Shown: positions 8,582 to 17,687, counted from the stretch's first letter. The stretch: DNA of 56,616 bases from Bradyrhizobium neotropicale (GCF_001641695.1 NZ_LSEF01000024.1:83804-140419); one strand, 5' to 3'. Notes: generated from the letters alone by a model not told the origin. Translations and numbers: made by a program.

Positions 8582-9219
8582 GCTTGCGGCAATCGCGGCG
8601 TTGTGGCCACGAACGCAGATCTCTTGGAGAACTCTGACCACCAATCCTTGAGCCTTGGGTGCTTCTGAAGAAGCGCTCTTCCTTCGTCGGCCAAGACAAA
8701 GTAGCCGATCATCGGCGCCAGATGGATGTCAGCCAGCGACAGCTGATTGCCGCAGAGATAGTGCCCATCGGCAGCGGCTGTCTCCAGTGCCGCGAGCACT
8801 CTTGGCGCCGCTGCGAGGCCTCGTTGAAACTCACCCTCATCCGCCGGTCGTCTCATGAGCGGCCTGAAAACCCGGTGCGAGAACACCTGCCTCACCAGAG
8901 GCCAGTATGCGTAGCTGTCCACGATCGAGATGATCTGATTGCAACGCGCTCGCTCTTTCGGCTCCATGGGCTGAAGCTTGGGACCTTTGAAAGCTTCATC
9001 CACGTAGCGTGTGATGGCGCCCGTTTCGTAAAGCACAAACCCTGCGTGAGAAAATGCGGGCACGCGCTTGAAGGGATGCGTTGTGAGATAGCTTGCGGGG
9101 CAATCCTCTGCGAAGGGATTTACCTCGACCCAATTATACCCCACGCCCTTTTCATGGAGCGCTAGCCGGGCGATCCGGGAATAGACGCTGTATTGGTAGC
9201 CGTGCAGCTCGATCGCCAT
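8578..9219 (-). CDS. Glutathione S-transferase family protein
   Basis: A 213-residue cytosolic GST-fold protein. The N-terminal thioredoxin-like domain (1-80) has the cis-proline segment FKRVPAF and the glutathione-contacting Y-E-T-G-A-I-T-R-Y (the usual E-S-x-A-I). The all-helical C-terminal domain contains LSLADIHLAPMIGYF, the conserved N-capping Asp region. An N-terminal Ser in YSVYSRI could be the catalytic residue. Substrate unknown; such proteins usually conjugate or reduce electrophiles. The gene is convergent with the HAD gene: the two stop codons overlap at 8578-8581. No operon partner on its own strand is evident. Confidence 0.85.
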   Translation of the reverse strand: MAIELHGYQYSVYSRIARLALHEKGVGYNWVEVNPFAEDCPASYLTTHPFKRVPAFSHAGFVLYETGAITRYVDEAFKGPKLQPMEPKERARCNQIISIVDSYAYWPLVRQVFSHRVFRPLMRRPADEGEFQRGLAAAPRVLAALETAAADGHYLCGNQLSLADIHLAPMIGYFVLADEGRALLQKHPRLKDWWSEFSKRSAFVATTPRLPQA

Positions 9220-9353
9220 GTAGCGCGGTCCTGTCCTGCCACGATCAGGATTGCCCGATCTGTGCAGGTTTACAAGCCGTCATGACTTCCGGTGAGGGGG
9301 CGCAGGCTGCGGTAGTCGGAGAGACCGTCGCCAATGCTGTGGGCACTCGTACG

Positions 9354-10019
9354 TCACGCAATCCGCAGCGTGGGCTCGCTTCCTTCCGTTTCGGCAAAGC
9401 CCGCCTGCAAGACCTCTTCGCGCTTGTGGCGGAGATGTGCGCGCAGGATGTGGGATAGGCCGACGCCGTCGCGGCGCTGGAGCGCGTTCAGGATCGCCTC
9501 GTGCTCCTGGACGGCGCGTGCCCAGCGCTGTGGCGTCATCGGCGTGACGTAGCGGGCGCGGCGAATGCGCGCGGTCACGGAGGCGTAGAGCCCCGTGAGC
9601 ACGGGATTTCCGGCCGCGGTGACGATGGCCTCGTGAATGGCGCGGTTGCCGCGGTAATACTGGATCAGGTCACCCTCGCGATAATGCTGCACCATCTCCG
9701 CATGGGCGGCGGCGATCTCGTCGATCTCGGCGTCAGTGATCCGCTCGCAGGCGAGCTCGCCGGCGAGGGCTTCGAGACCCTGGCAGACCTCGAACAGGTC
9801 GCGCATGTCCTTGTCGGTCAGCTTCGCCGCGCGCGAGCCGCGATGCGGCAGCAATTGCACGAGGCCTTCGGCGGCGAGCACCTTGAGCGCTTCGCGCAGC
9901 GGTGTGCGCGAGATCTGCAGCCGGTCGCACAGCTCGCGCTCGGGAATCCGCGCGCCCGGCGGGATTTCGCCCTCGAGCAGGATGGCGCGGATGCGGCCGA
10001 CGACCTCCTCATGAAGCAT
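9354..10019 (-). CDS. GntR-family transcriptional regulator (FCD/FadR subfamily)
   Basis: A 221-residue regulator. The N-terminal winged helix (about 5-70) contains the standard GntR stretches PPGARIPERELCDRL and ISRTPLREALKVLAAEGLV. The C-terminal FCD ligand domain (about 80-205) carries histidines likely to bind metal, as in NRAIHEAIV and LSHILRAHLRHK. It is transcribed divergently from the CoA-transferase/tricarboxylate-transporter operon starting at 10136. The 116-bp gap contains two near-identical 18-bp copies of a likely operator, so it probably represses that operon and itself until an organic acid or acyl-CoA inducer binds. The ligand is not known. Confidence 0.9.
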   Translation of the reverse strand: MLHEEVVGRIRAILLEGEIPPGARIPERELCDRLQISRTPLREALKVLAAEGLVQLLPHRGSRAAKLTDKDMRDLFEVCQGLEALAGELACERITDAEIDEIAAAHAEMVQHYREGDLIQYYRGNRAIHEAIVTAAGNPVLTGLYASVTARIRRARYVTPMTPQRWARAVQEHEAILNALQRRDGVGLSHILRAHLRHKREEVLQAGFAETEGSEPTLRIA

Positions 10020-10031
10020 GGATCAGGCTCC

Positions 10032-10111
10032 AATTTGCATTCAAAAATGAATTTATAAGCTGGAGAACGGAAGTTCCAGCTTGAAAATCCCAAATTTTGC
10101 ATTCAAAAATG
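10032..10111. promoter_or_regulatory. Candidate GntR operator: two direct copies of CATT-N4-AATG
   Basis: TTTGCATTCAAAAATG occurs exactly at 10034-10049 and again at 10096-10111, 62 bp apart (about six helical turns). Each copy holds the dyad CATT-CAAA-AATG. Between them, GCTGGA (10059-10064) and TCCAGC (10075-10080) form a further inverted repeat. Position between divergent regulator and operon, and AT content against a GC-rich background, point to regulator sites. Confidence 0.65.
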
Positions 10112-10135
10112 TAAAAAAGAAGAAGGGCTGAGGAA

Positions 10136-10930
10136 ATGGACCTGCAGGTGGAGGCGGAAGACCTCGTTTTTGAACGCCAGGACGGCATCGGGCGGATCAC
10201 CTTCAACCGCCCGCAGGCCCGCAATGCCTTCACCTTCGCGATGTACGAGCGGCTCGCCGCGATTTGCGAAGAGGCCAACAGCGATCATGCGATCAAGGTG
10301 CTGGTGCTGCGCGGTGCAGGCGACAAGGCCTTTGCCTCGGGCACGGACATCAACCAGTTCCGCGAGTTCAAGACGCCGCAGGACGCCATCGACTACGAGA
10401 ACCGGATCGATCGCGTGCTCACCACCCTCGAGCAGTGCCGCGTGCCGACGATCGCGGCGATCAACGGGTTCTGCACCGGCGGCGGGGCGGGCATCGCCGC
10501 AGCCTGCGACCTGCGCATCGGCACCAAGAGCTCGCGCATCGGTTTTCCCATCGCCCGGACGCTCGGCAATTGCCTGTCGATGTCCAATGTCAGCCGTCTC
10601 ACCGCGCTGATCGGCGCCGCGCGCGTCAAGGATATGATCTTCACCGCGCGTCTCCTCGACGCCACGGAGGCCGCAAGCGTCGGGCTGCTCGGCGAGGTCG
10701 TCGAGGACCTTGCGGCGCTGGAGACGCGCGCCGACGAAGTGGCACGGATGCTCGCCGGGCACGCGCTGCTGACGCTCAACGCGACCAAGCAGGCGGTCGC
10801 CCGCCTGCAGAAGCGGCTGACGAGGGACGAGGGCGAAGACCTCATCCTGATGTGCTACACGAGTCAGGATTTTCGCGAAGGGCTCGATGCTTTCCTCAAC
10901 AAGCGCGCGCCGCAGTGGCGCGGTCAATAG
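10136..10930 (+). CDS. Enoyl-CoA hydratase/isomerase-family protein lacking the catalytic glutamates
   Basis: A 264-residue crotonase-fold protein. The oxyanion-hole segments are present: KAFASGTDINQF (about 64-75) and GFCTGGGAGIAAACD (about 110-124). In classical hydratases the second loop reads G-G-G-x-E and the next helix starts with P-E. Here these positions are Gly (GGGAG) and Ile (GFPIARTLG), so neither catalytic Glu is present. The protein probably binds an acyl-CoA thioester but should do other chemistry, for example isomerisation, decarboxylation or thioester hydrolysis. It is the first gene of the operon divergent from the GntR regulator and is followed after 9 bp by a CoA transferase, which could supply its substrate. 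Confidence 0.85.
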   Translation: MDLQVEAEDLVFERQDGIGRITFNRPQARNAFTFAMYERLAAICEEANSDHAIKVLVLRGAGDKAFASGTDINQFREFKTPQDAIDYENRIDRVLTTLEQCRVPTIAAINGFCTGGGAGIAAACDLRIGTKSSRIGFPIARTLGNCLSMSNVSRLTALIGAARVKDMIFTARLLDATEAASVGLLGEVVEDLAALETRADEVARMLAGHALLTLNATKQAVARLQKRLTRDEGEDLILMCYTSQDFREGLDAFLNKRAPQWRGQ

Positions 10931-10939
10931 GGCTGGCCG

Positions 10940-12196
10940 ATGCAAAGCGACCGATCGCAATCCACCTCCCGCCGTTCGGGGCCGCTTGCCGGCCTCAAGG
11001 TCATCGATCTCACCCATGTCATGGCTGGGCCGACCTGCACCTTGATGCTCGCTGACATGGGCGCCGACGTCATCAAGATCGAGAAATGGCCGAACGGCGA
11101 CGACACCCGCCATTCGGTGCCGCCGAAGATCGGCGATGAGGCGGCTTCCTTTCTGATGATGAACCGCAACAAACGCGGCATCGTGCTGGATCTGAAGACC
11201 GAAGGTGGCAAAGAGGTGCTGCGGCGGCTGATCGCGGGCGCCGACGTGCTGGTCGAGAATTTTGCGCCGGGCGCGATGGAGCGTCTCGGCTTCGGCTACG
11301 AGGCGGTGCACAGGGAATTCCCGGCGCTGGTCTACTGCTCGCTGTCGGGCTTTGGCCGCACCGGGCCCTACAAGCACCGCCGCGGATTCGACTTGGTCGC
11401 GCAGGCCATGAGCGGCATCATGAGTTTTACCGGTGAACGTCCCGATGGTCCGCCCGTGAAGTGCGGGCCGCCGCTGTCCGACATCACCGCCGGCCTGCTC
11501 GCGAGCATGGGCATCCTGGCCGCCTATACGCATCGCCTCAAGACCGGCGAAGGGCAGTGGGTCGAGACCTCGCTCTATGAGGCGGCCCTGGTGCAGACCT
11601 ATTGGCAGTCGACGATCGCGCTTGCCGCGGGCACCGCGCCGCGCGCGATGGGCTCGGCCCATCCGCTCAACGCGCCTTATCAGGCGTTTGAAGCCTCGGA
11701 CGGCTGGCTCGTGGTCGGCGGCGCCAACAAGAAGCATTGGCTGTTGATGTTGGAAGCACTCGGCGCAACCGAGCTCGCCTCCGATCCGCGCTTCGTCACG
11801 GGCGGCGACCGCATGGCGAATCTGAAAGAGCTCGAAGCCGTCCTGAGCGAACGCTTCCGCACGAAATCTCGCTCGCATTGGCTTGCGGCGCTGGAAGAGA
11901 AGGGCGTGCCGTGCGGACCCGTGCACGACATGCTGGAAGCCCTGAGCGATCCGCAGACCCTGGCGCGCGAGATGGTCGTCGAGGTCGACCACTCCACGCT
12001 CGGCCCGGTGAAGACGATCGGCCTTCCCGTGAAGTTTTCGAAGACGCCGGGCAAAGTCCTTTCCGGCGCGCCCGTCTATGGTGAGCATACCCGCGAGGTG
12101 CTCGCTGAGCACGGGTTGGACCAAACGCAAATCGAAGCGCTCGAAAAAGAAGGCGCAATCGTTTCGGCTTCGGGGAGGCGCGAGGAACGCGTCTGA
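10940..12196 (+). CDS. Type III (CaiB/BaiF) CoA transferase
   Basis: A 418-residue family III CoA transferase moving CoA between carboxylic acids through aspartyl-anhydride/thioester intermediates. The N-terminal block VIDLTHVMAGPTCTLMLADMG (about 21-41), the NKRGIVLDLK segment (77-86) and the catalytic Asp in PPLSDITAG (about residue 181) are intact. Together with the preceding crotonase-fold protein and the following transporter it suggests uptake of a carboxylate, activation to its CoA ester and further conversion. Relatives include formyl-CoA, succinyl-CoA:mesaconate and crotonobetaine transferases; the substrate cannot be read from sequence. It is 9 bp after its neighbour, so the two are co-transcribed. 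Confidence 0.92.
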   Translation: MQSDRSQSTSRRSGPLAGLKVIDLTHVMAGPTCTLMLADMGADVIKIEKWPNGDDTRHSVPPKIGDEAASFLMMNRNKRGIVLDLKTEGGKEVLRRLIAGADVLVENFAPGAMERLGFGYEAVHREFPALVYCSLSGFGRTGPYKHRRGFDLVAQAMSGIMSFTGERPDGPPVKCGPPLSDITAGLLASMGILAAYTHRLKTGEGQWVETSLYEAALVQTYWQSTIALAAGTAPRAMGSAHPLNAPYQAFEASDGWLVVGGANKKHWLLMLEALGATELASDPRFVTGGDRMANLKELEAVLSERFRTKSRSHWLAALEEKGVPCGPVHDMLEALSDPQTLAREMVVEVDHSTLGPVKTIGLPVKFSKTPGKVLSGAPVYGEHTREVLAEHGLDQTQIEALEKEGAIVSASGRREERV

Positions 12197-12251
12197 CCAG
12201 ACGTCGATACGACCACAAGAACAACAGACCAGAAATCGTGTGGAGGAAATC

Positions 12252-13244
12252 ATGGGTCGGACGTCAACACTTCTGCTCTCGGTAGCTGCGACCGTGCTCG
12301 CCGGCACGATGCCGGCGCTCAGCGCCTGGCAACCGCAAAAGCCGATCGAGTTCGTGGCTACGGCCGGGCCGGGCGGCGGGACCGACAATCTCGCCCGCGC
12401 GGTGCAGAACATCATCACCAAGTACAAGCTGACGGAGCAGCCCATCGTCGTCGTCAACAAGGGCGGCGGCAGCGGCGCGGAAGGCTATGTCTACGGCAAG
12501 GCGTCCGCGGGCGACCCTTACAAGGTGATCTTCGGCACCTCGAACGCCTGGCAGCAGCCGCTCGTGTCCAAGGTTGCCTTCAACTACACCGATCTCACCC
12601 CGATCGCGGCCATGGCGCAGGACGAGTTCCTGCTCTGGGTCAAGCAGGACGCGCCTTACAAGACCGCAGGCGATTACCTCAAGGCCGCCGCATCCGGCGA
12701 ATTCAAGATGGGTGGTGCGCAGTCAAAAGACACCGATGAAGTGCTGACCCGCATGATCGAGAAGGCCGGCCACGTCAAGCTGACCTACATCCCCTTCAAG
12801 AGCGGCGCCGAGACCGCGGTACAACTCGCCGGCGGACACCTCGACTCCCACGTCAACAATCCCAGCGAAAGCCTCGGGCAATGGCGGGGTGGAACGCAGC
12901 GTCCGCTTTGCGTTTTCAACCCGAAGCGGCTGCCGCAGGGCGCCAAGGTCACGGCGACCGAAGGCTGGGGCGACGTTCCGACCTGCGTCGAGCAGGGCCT
13001 CGACATCAAGCAATATGAGCAGCCGCGGACAGTGTGGCTGCCCGGCAAGGTCACGCCGGACCAGGCCGCGTTCTTTGTCGACCTCATGAAGAAGGTGCAG
13101 GCGACGCCGGAATGGAAGGACTACATCGAGAAGACATCCCAGGTCGACACGTTCCTGACCGGTGCCGAGTTCGACAAGTTCATCAAGGAGGACCTCGAGC
13201 ACGTCAAGCAGGTCGCGGGCGAGCAGGGCTGGCTCGTCAAGTGA
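12252..13244 (+). CDS. Tripartite tricarboxylate transporter substrate-binding protein (Bug/TctC family)
   Basis: A 330-residue periplasmic binding protein with a Sec signal peptide (about 1-25, ending near ALSA-W). The mature start KPIEFVATAGPGGGTDNLAR is the hallmark of Bug/TctC proteins, whose second and third beta strands grip a carboxylate. VVNKGGGSGAEGYVYGKAS and the C-terminal VDLMKKVQATPEWKDYI also match. A strong GGAGG (12242-12246) precedes ATG 12252. Several upstream in-frame codons read back into the CoA-transferase gene and are not used. It feeds the TctB/TctA membrane pair encoded 250 bp downstream; the gap holds a long inverted repeat. Likely ligand: an organic acid. Confidence 0.93.
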   Translation: MGRTSTLLLSVAATVLAGTMPALSAWQPQKPIEFVATAGPGGGTDNLARAVQNIITKYKLTEQPIVVVNKGGGSGAEGYVYGKASAGDPYKVIFGTSNAWQQPLVSKVAFNYTDLTPIAAMAQDEFLLWVKQDAPYKTAGDYLKAAASGEFKMGGAQSKDTDEVLTRMIEKAGHVKLTYIPFKSGAETAVQLAGGHLDSHVNNPSESLGQWRGGTQRPLCVFNPKRLPQGAKVTATEGWGDVPTCVEQGLDIKQYEQPRTVWLPGKVTPDQAAFFVDLMKKVQATPEWKDYIEKTSQVDTFLTGAEFDKFIKEDLEHVKQVAGEQGWLVK

Positions 13245-13305
13245 GGCGGAAAGCCCCTTCAATGGCAGGGCGAGGGCATATGACGAAAAACGTGGTGGGC
13301 TGGTC

Positions 13306-13431
13306 GCCTGCAGCCATAGTTCGAGACGTCCGCCTGCGGCGGGCCCTCAGGATGAGGTCGCGCTTCGTGGCGAGATATCAGACCCTCATGGTGAGGAGCC
13401 CGCCAAAGCGGGCGTCTCGAACCATGCAGGC
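13306..13431. repeat. Long inverted repeat inside the transporter operon
   Basis: The left arm (13306-13353) and right arm (13383-13431) pair over most of their length: GCCTGCAGCCATAGTTCGAG against CTCGAACCATGCAGGC at the ends, with complementary C-C-G-C/G-C-G-G and CCTCAGGATGAGG/CCTCATGGTGAGG inside. This is a third family of dispersed intergenic element of a kind I know from Bradyrhizobium. It separates the binding-protein gene from tctB and may reduce or process downstream transcript. Confidence 0.75.
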
Positions 13432-13495
13432 CGAGCACGTTCGGCAGGCTCCCTGCTGTCACATGCGATAGCCCAGCCTTCAAGGGGACCACGCC

Positions 13496-13978
13496 ATGAT
13501 ATCGCGCCGTGCTCTTGAACTTGCGACCGCCGTCCTCACCGGCAGCTTCGGTGCGGCCGTGGTCGTCTCCAGCCTCGACAACGGCATCGGCTGGTCGAGC
13601 GCGGGCGTAGACGCCGGCACGTTTCCGTTCCTGACCGGTGTCATCATCGTGCTCGGGAGCCTCTACAATCTGGTGCGGGGTCTCCTGCCGGCCACAACGC
13701 TCGCGAGCGTTCCCATCGCCATCACGCCGATCGAGCTGCGTCGGCTTGCCGGCCTGTTCGTGCCGGCTGCGATTTTCGTTGCCGCGATCCCGCCGGCCGG
13801 GATGTACCTCGCCTCGGCGCTGTATGTCTTCGCGGTGCTTGCGATCCCGAGACACCAAACCGTGCCGCGTGCGCTCGCGATGGCGGCGGCGACGGCGCTC
13901 GCGCTCTACGTGGTGTTCGAGCGCATGTTCCAGGTGAGCTTGCCGCACGGCGCGCTCGCTGCCGCGTTCGGGTTCTGA
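13496..13978 (+). CDS. tctB: Tripartite tricarboxylate transporter small membrane subunit (TctB family)
   Basis: A 160-residue protein with four predicted membrane helices (about 8-28, 42-62, 82-105 and 110-148) and the TctB feature of a short periplasmic loop with D-A-G-T-F-P-F, where the family normally has a P-x-x-x-P-F-like segment. It is the small integral subunit of the three-part secondary transporter and pairs with TctA, whose gene starts 11 bp downstream. AAGGGG lies upstream of ATG 13496. The family is poorly conserved, but length, topology and position make the call firm. Function comes from the family; no substrate can be named. Confidence 0.9.
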   Translation: MISRRALELATAVLTGSFGAAVVVSSLDNGIGWSSAGVDAGTFPFLTGVIIVLGSLYNLVRGLLPATTLASVPIAITPIELRRLAGLFVPAAIFVAAIPPAGMYLASALYVFAVLAIPRHQTVPRALAMAAATALALYVVFERMFQVSLPHGALAAAFGF

Positions 13979-13989
13979 CGGAGAGGTTG

Positions 13990-15528
13990 ATGGACAATCT
14001 CGCCGAACTCCTGCACGGCTTCACCATCGCGGTCACCGTGCCGCATCTGGTCCTGATGGCGGTCGGCGTGCTGCTCGGCATTCTCGTCGGCGTGCTGCCG
14101 GGGCTCGGTGCGCCGAACGGCGTGTCGCTGCTGCTGCCGCTGACCTTCGGCATGCAGCCGGTCTCCGCGATCATTCTGCTCTCCAGCATGTATTGGGGCG
14201 CGCTGTTCGGCGGCTCCGTGACCTCGATCCTGTTCAACATTCCCGGCGAGCCGTCGTCGGTCGCCACCACCTTCGACGGCTATCCGATGGCACGCGACGG
14301 GCGGCCGACCACGGCGCTCGCCACCGCCTTCGGTTCGGCCGCGTTCGGCGCCCTGATCGGCGTCATCCTGATCACCTTCCTCGCGTCCTGGGTGGCGCAG
14401 GTCGCGCTCGCCTTCGGGCCGCCGGAATATTTCGCGGTCTATTTCCTCGCCTTTGCCAGCTTCGTCGGCATGGGGGGCGCGGCACCGATCAAGACCGTCG
14501 TGGCGCTGGCCATCGGCTTTGCGATCGCGGCCATCGGCATCGACACCGTCTCCGGCAGCGTTCGCCTCACCATGGGTATCGACGAGCTGGTCAAGGGCGT
14601 GAACTTCGTCGTGGCCGTGATGGGCCTGTTCGGCATCGGCGAGCTGCTGGTTGCGGTCGAGGAGGAGATTCATGCCCGTGCGGTCTCGTCAAAGATTGAT
14701 TGGGGCGAGGTGTTCCGCGCGGTCGGCCGCCTGCCGCAGCATAGCGTTGCGCTGCTGCGGAGCGCTGCGATCGGCTGCTGGATGGGGATCACGCCGGGTG
14801 GCCCGACGGCGGCATCCTTCATGAGTTATGGCATTGCCCGGCGCTTCTCGCGCCGCGGCCGATACTTTGGCACCGGCGAGGTCGAGGGCATCATCTCGCC
14901 GGAGACGGCCGATCATGCCGCCGGCACCAGCGCGCTCTTGCCAATGCTCTCGCTCGGCATTCCCGGCTCGGCTACCGCTGCAGTCATGATGGGCGGACTG
15001 ATGATCTGGGGACTCAATCCCGGGCCGATGCTGTTCGTCGATCAGAAGGACTTCGTCTGGGGCCTGATCGCCTCGATGTATGTCGGCAACATCGTCGCCG
15101 TCGCGCTGGTGTTGCTCACGGTTCCGGTCTTTGCCGCCTTGATGCGAATTCCGTTCGTGATCATCGCGCCCCTGATCGTGATCATCTGCGTCGTCGGAGC
15201 CTATTCGGTATCGAACTCCTATCTCGACGTGGTGATGATGCTCGGCTTCGGGATCGTCGGCTATCTCTTCAAGAAGCTGTTCTATCCGCTGGCGCCGCTC
15301 GTGCTGGCGATCGTCATCGGCGACAAGGCCGAGGATGCGTTCCGGCAATCGATGCTGATGTCCAAGGGATCGCTAGGGATATTCTTTGCAAACAAGCTGG
15401 TGACGTGCCTGATCGTCGCGGGCATCGCGCTGTTGCTGCTCCCGCTCGCGCTGCAGCTCGCGCGCCCCTGGCGCAAGCCGGCATCCCGCACCAAAGAGAC
15501 GACAGCGAAGGAGAAGGTGATCATATGA
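13990..15528 (+). CDS. tctA: Tripartite tricarboxylate transporter large membrane subunit (TctA family)
   Basis: A 512-residue polytopic protein with about twelve helices. The conserved TctA segments are clear: GVLPGLGAPNGVSLLLPLTF (about 35-54), SMYWGALFGGSVTSILFNIPG (about 67-87, with the family's Y-x-G-x-x-x-G-G-S), a second repeat GITPGGPTAASFMSYGIAR, and SLGIPGSATAAVMMGGLMIWG. It is the proton- or sodium-coupled transport subunit that works with TctB and the Bug protein. The ATG at 13990 is preferred over the TTG one codon earlier, with GAGAGG just upstream. Its last codons overlap the PdxA-like gene in an ATGA junction, showing translational coupling. Confidence 0.95.
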   Translation: MDNLAELLHGFTIAVTVPHLVLMAVGVLLGILVGVLPGLGAPNGVSLLLPLTFGMQPVSAIILLSSMYWGALFGGSVTSILFNIPGEPSSVATTFDGYPMARDGRPTTALATAFGSAAFGALIGVILITFLASWVAQVALAFGPPEYFAVYFLAFASFVGMGGAAPIKTVVALAIGFAIAAIGIDTVSGSVRLTMGIDELVKGVNFVVAVMGLFGIGELLVAVEEEIHARAVSSKIDWGEVFRAVGRLPQHSVALLRSAAIGCWMGITPGGPTAASFMSYGIARRFSRRGRYFGTGEVEGIISPETADHAAGTSALLPMLSLGIPGSATAAVMMGGLMIWGLNPGPMLFVDQKDFVWGLIASMYVGNIVAVALVLLTVPVFAALMRIPFVIIAPLIVIICVVGAYSVSNSYLDVVMMLGFGIVGYLFKKLFYPLAPLVLAIVIGDKAEDAFRQSMLMSKGSLGIFFANKLVTCLIVAGIALLLLPLALQLARPWRKPASRTKETTAKEKVII

Positions 15529-16529
15529 CTGCAAAGCCGCTCATTGCATTGGCAATGGGAGATCCCGCCGGCATCAGTCCGGAGCTGACGGCGAAGCTCG
15601 TGGCGCAGGACGAGATCCGTGCCCGCAGCCGGCTCGTCGTGATCGGTGACCGCCGCATCTTCGATGAGGGAGCGCGTGTCGCGGGCGTCACGCCTGCGCT
15701 GAAGACGGTGGAGCAGGGGGACGACTTTCGCGCATCGGACGGCGCGGCGCTTTTCGTCGATCTCGGCCACCTTGATTCCGCCGAGGTCGAGCGAGGAACG
15801 GCAAGCCTTGCCGGCGGCAAGTTCGCGCTGTCCAACTACCGGCACGCGCTCGAGCTCGGCCGCGACGGGCGCGTCGATGCCGTCTGCTTCACGCCGTTCA
15901 ACAAGCAGGCGATGCGCCTTGCCCGTGCCGACTACGACGACGAGATCGCGTTCTCCGCAGAGGTCGCCGGGCTCAAGACTGCGGCGAGCGAGTTCAACGT
16001 GCTGGGCCATCTCTGGAACGCGCGGGTCACCTCGCATATCCCGCTCAAGGACGTCGCATCGCGGCTGTCCAGCGAGCGCATCCACCGCGCGCTCAAGCTG
16101 ACCGATGCTTGCATGCGCGGCGCCGGCTTCGTGCGGCCGCGCATTGCGGTCGCCGGGCTCAATCCGCACGCGGGTGATGGTGGCAATTTCGGCCGCGAGG
16201 AGATCGACATCATCGCGCCTGCGGTCGCGGCAGGCCAGCGCGAGGGCATCGCCGCCGAGGGGCCGTTTCCCGCCGACACCGTGTTTCTGCGCGCGAAGAA
16301 CGGCGCCTTCGATGCGGTGCTGACGATGTATCACGACCAGGGGCAGATCGCGATGAAGCTGATGGGCTTCGACCGCGGCGTGACCCTGCTCGGCGGCTTT
16401 CCGTTCCCGATCTGCACGCCGGCGCACGGCACCGCCTACGACATCGCAGGACAGGGGACCGCATCGATCGGCGCGAGCCGCGCCGCGCTGCTGCTCGCAG
16501 CGGAGATGGCCGCTCGTCGCGACGCCTGA
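15525..16529 (+). CDS. PdxA-family (4-hydroxythreonine-4-phosphate dehydrogenase-like) protein
   Basis: A 334-residue protein with the PdxA fold. [14 protein letters not shown] opens the sequence, and the three metal-binding histidines expected in the family appear in [17 protein letters not shown] and MYHDQGQIA. PdxA oxidises 4-phosphohydroxy-L-threonine in vitamin B6 synthesis, but this copy is the last gene of a catabolic transporter operon, coupled to tctA by an ATGA overlap. PdxA2-type paralogues in such settings oxidise and decarboxylate other phosphorylated hydroxy acids, such as four-carbon acid sugars. I therefore read it as a catabolic dehydrogenase rather than the B6 enzyme. No partner kinase gene is visible here. 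Confidence 0.85.
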   Translation: MTAKPLIALAMGDPAGISPELTAKLVAQDEIRARSRLVVIGDRRIFDEGARVAGVTPALKTVEQGDDFRASDGAALFVDLGHLDSAEVERGTASLAGGKFALSNYRHALELGRDGRVDAVCFTPFNKQAMRLARADYDDEIAFSAEVAGLKTAASEFNVLGHLWNARVTSHIPLKDVASRLSSERIHRALKLTDACMRGAGFVRPRIAVAGLNPHAGDGGNFGREEIDIIAPAVAAGQREGIAAEGPFPADTVFLRAKNGAFDAVLTMYHDQGQIAMKLMGFDRGVTLLGGFPFPICTPAHGTAYDIAGQGTASIGASRAALLLAAEMAARRDA

Positions 16530-16650
16530 GGGATGCAAGAAGGGGCGCGTGACGTCTGCGCCGGCCCGGCTCCCAGCTTTCGAGCTTTTCGGAAAAAACT
16601 GGAAACTTCCGCCGCCTGGACGAGTTGCCCTCCCGCGGAAGGAGGCGGCG

Positions 16651-17652
16651 ATGTCGCTCACGAAAGCGGGGCAGGTCTGTTTCTTTCTGGTCTTCGCCCT
16701 GACAGCCGCGCCGGCGTCCGCTGCCGAGATGAATGCGGACGCCATCAACTCCGCCCAACCATCGAAGAAGACTCTGTCGAACGAGAAGCCGACGCCGGCA
16801 GGCGTTCGGCTGCAGGTGCTCCTGGACAGGGCGCACTTCTCGCCAGGTGAGATCGACGGCAAGTTCGGGGAGAACGCCAGGAAGGCGCTGCGCGCCTATG
16901 CGGAAGCCCAGCAGCTTCCGAGCTCGGACGTTCTGACCGAGGACGTCTGGAAGGCGTTGAGCGGGGACGACCGGCCGCTGACGGCGACATACACCATCAC
17001 CGAGCAGGACGTCGCGGGTCCGTTCCTGAAAAGGCTTCCGTCGAAGATGGAGGACATGAAGGACATCCCGAAGCTCGCCTTCAGCAGTCCGCGCGAAGGC
17101 TTGGCCGAGAGATTTCACATGAGCGAGCAGCTGTTGGCGACGCTCAACCCCGGGCGCCGCTTCGATCGCGCCGGCGACACCATCCTCGTCGTGGACATCG
17201 CCAGCGGAGAAGGCAGTGCGACGGCCAAGGCCGACAGGGTCGAGATCGACAAGAGCCGGCAGACGGTGAAGCTGTTCGACAAGTCGAATGCTCTGATCGG
17301 CTTCTATCCGGCGACCGTCGGAAGCGAAGAAAAGCCGTCGCCTTCGGGCACGCTGAAGGTGACGGAGATCAGCAAGAATCCGACCTACCGCTACAATCCC
17401 GCCTATCACTTCAAGGACGTGCGTTCCCGCAAGCCCTTCAAGATCAGGCCCGGTCCGAACAATCCGGTTGGCACGGTCTGGATCAACCTGTCGGCCGAAG
17501 GCTACGGCATTCACGGTACGCCTTCGCCGGGGAAGATCTCCAAGGCGCAATCGCACGGCTGCGTGCGTCTCACCAATTGGGACGCCGAACGTGTCGCCGG
17601 TAGGGTCTCGAAGGGGACGCCGGTCGCGTTCGTTGAAGGCCCGGGATCATAG
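16651..17652 (+). CDS. L,D-transpeptidase (YkuD domain) with N-terminal peptidoglycan-binding domain
   Basis: A 333-residue exported protein. A signal peptide covers about 1-25 (cleavage near ASA-AE). A PGRP-type binding domain lies at about 52-103 with the pattern [16 protein letters not shown] linker follows, then a YkuD catalytic domain (about 195-330). The active-site motif is [11 protein letters not shown] followed by [11 protein letters not shown], giving His288, His302 and nucleophile Cys304. It would form 3-3 crosslinks in peptidoglycan or attach proteins to it in the periplasm. GGAAGGAGG directly precedes ATG 16651. It is convergent with the cupin gene and unrelated to the operon upstream. 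Confidence 0.93.
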   Translation: MSLTKAGQVCFFLVFALTAAPASAAEMNADAINSAQPSKKTLSNEKPTPAGVRLQVLLDRAHFSPGEIDGKFGENARKALRAYAEAQQLPSSDVLTEDVWKALSGDDRPLTATYTITEQDVAGPFLKRLPSKMEDMKDIPKLAFSSPREGLAERFHMSEQLLATLNPGRRFDRAGDTILVVDIASGEGSATAKADRVEIDKSRQTVKLFDKSNALIGFYPATVGSEEKPSPSGTLKVTEISKNPTYRYNPAYHFKDVRSRKPFKIRPGPNNPVGTVWINLSAEGYGIHGTPSPGKISKAQSHGCVRLTNWDAERVAGRVSKGTPVAFVEGPGS

Positions 17653-17687
17653 CAGCGAGCGTCGGGCCGCCGCACGCGGATCCGGCG

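Noticed and set aside
10103..12460. 785-codon minus-strand open frame across the crotonase and CoA-transferase genes
   Set aside because: Antisense shadow with low-complexity Arg/Ala/His composition; the plus-strand genes have clear domains and ribosome-binding sites.
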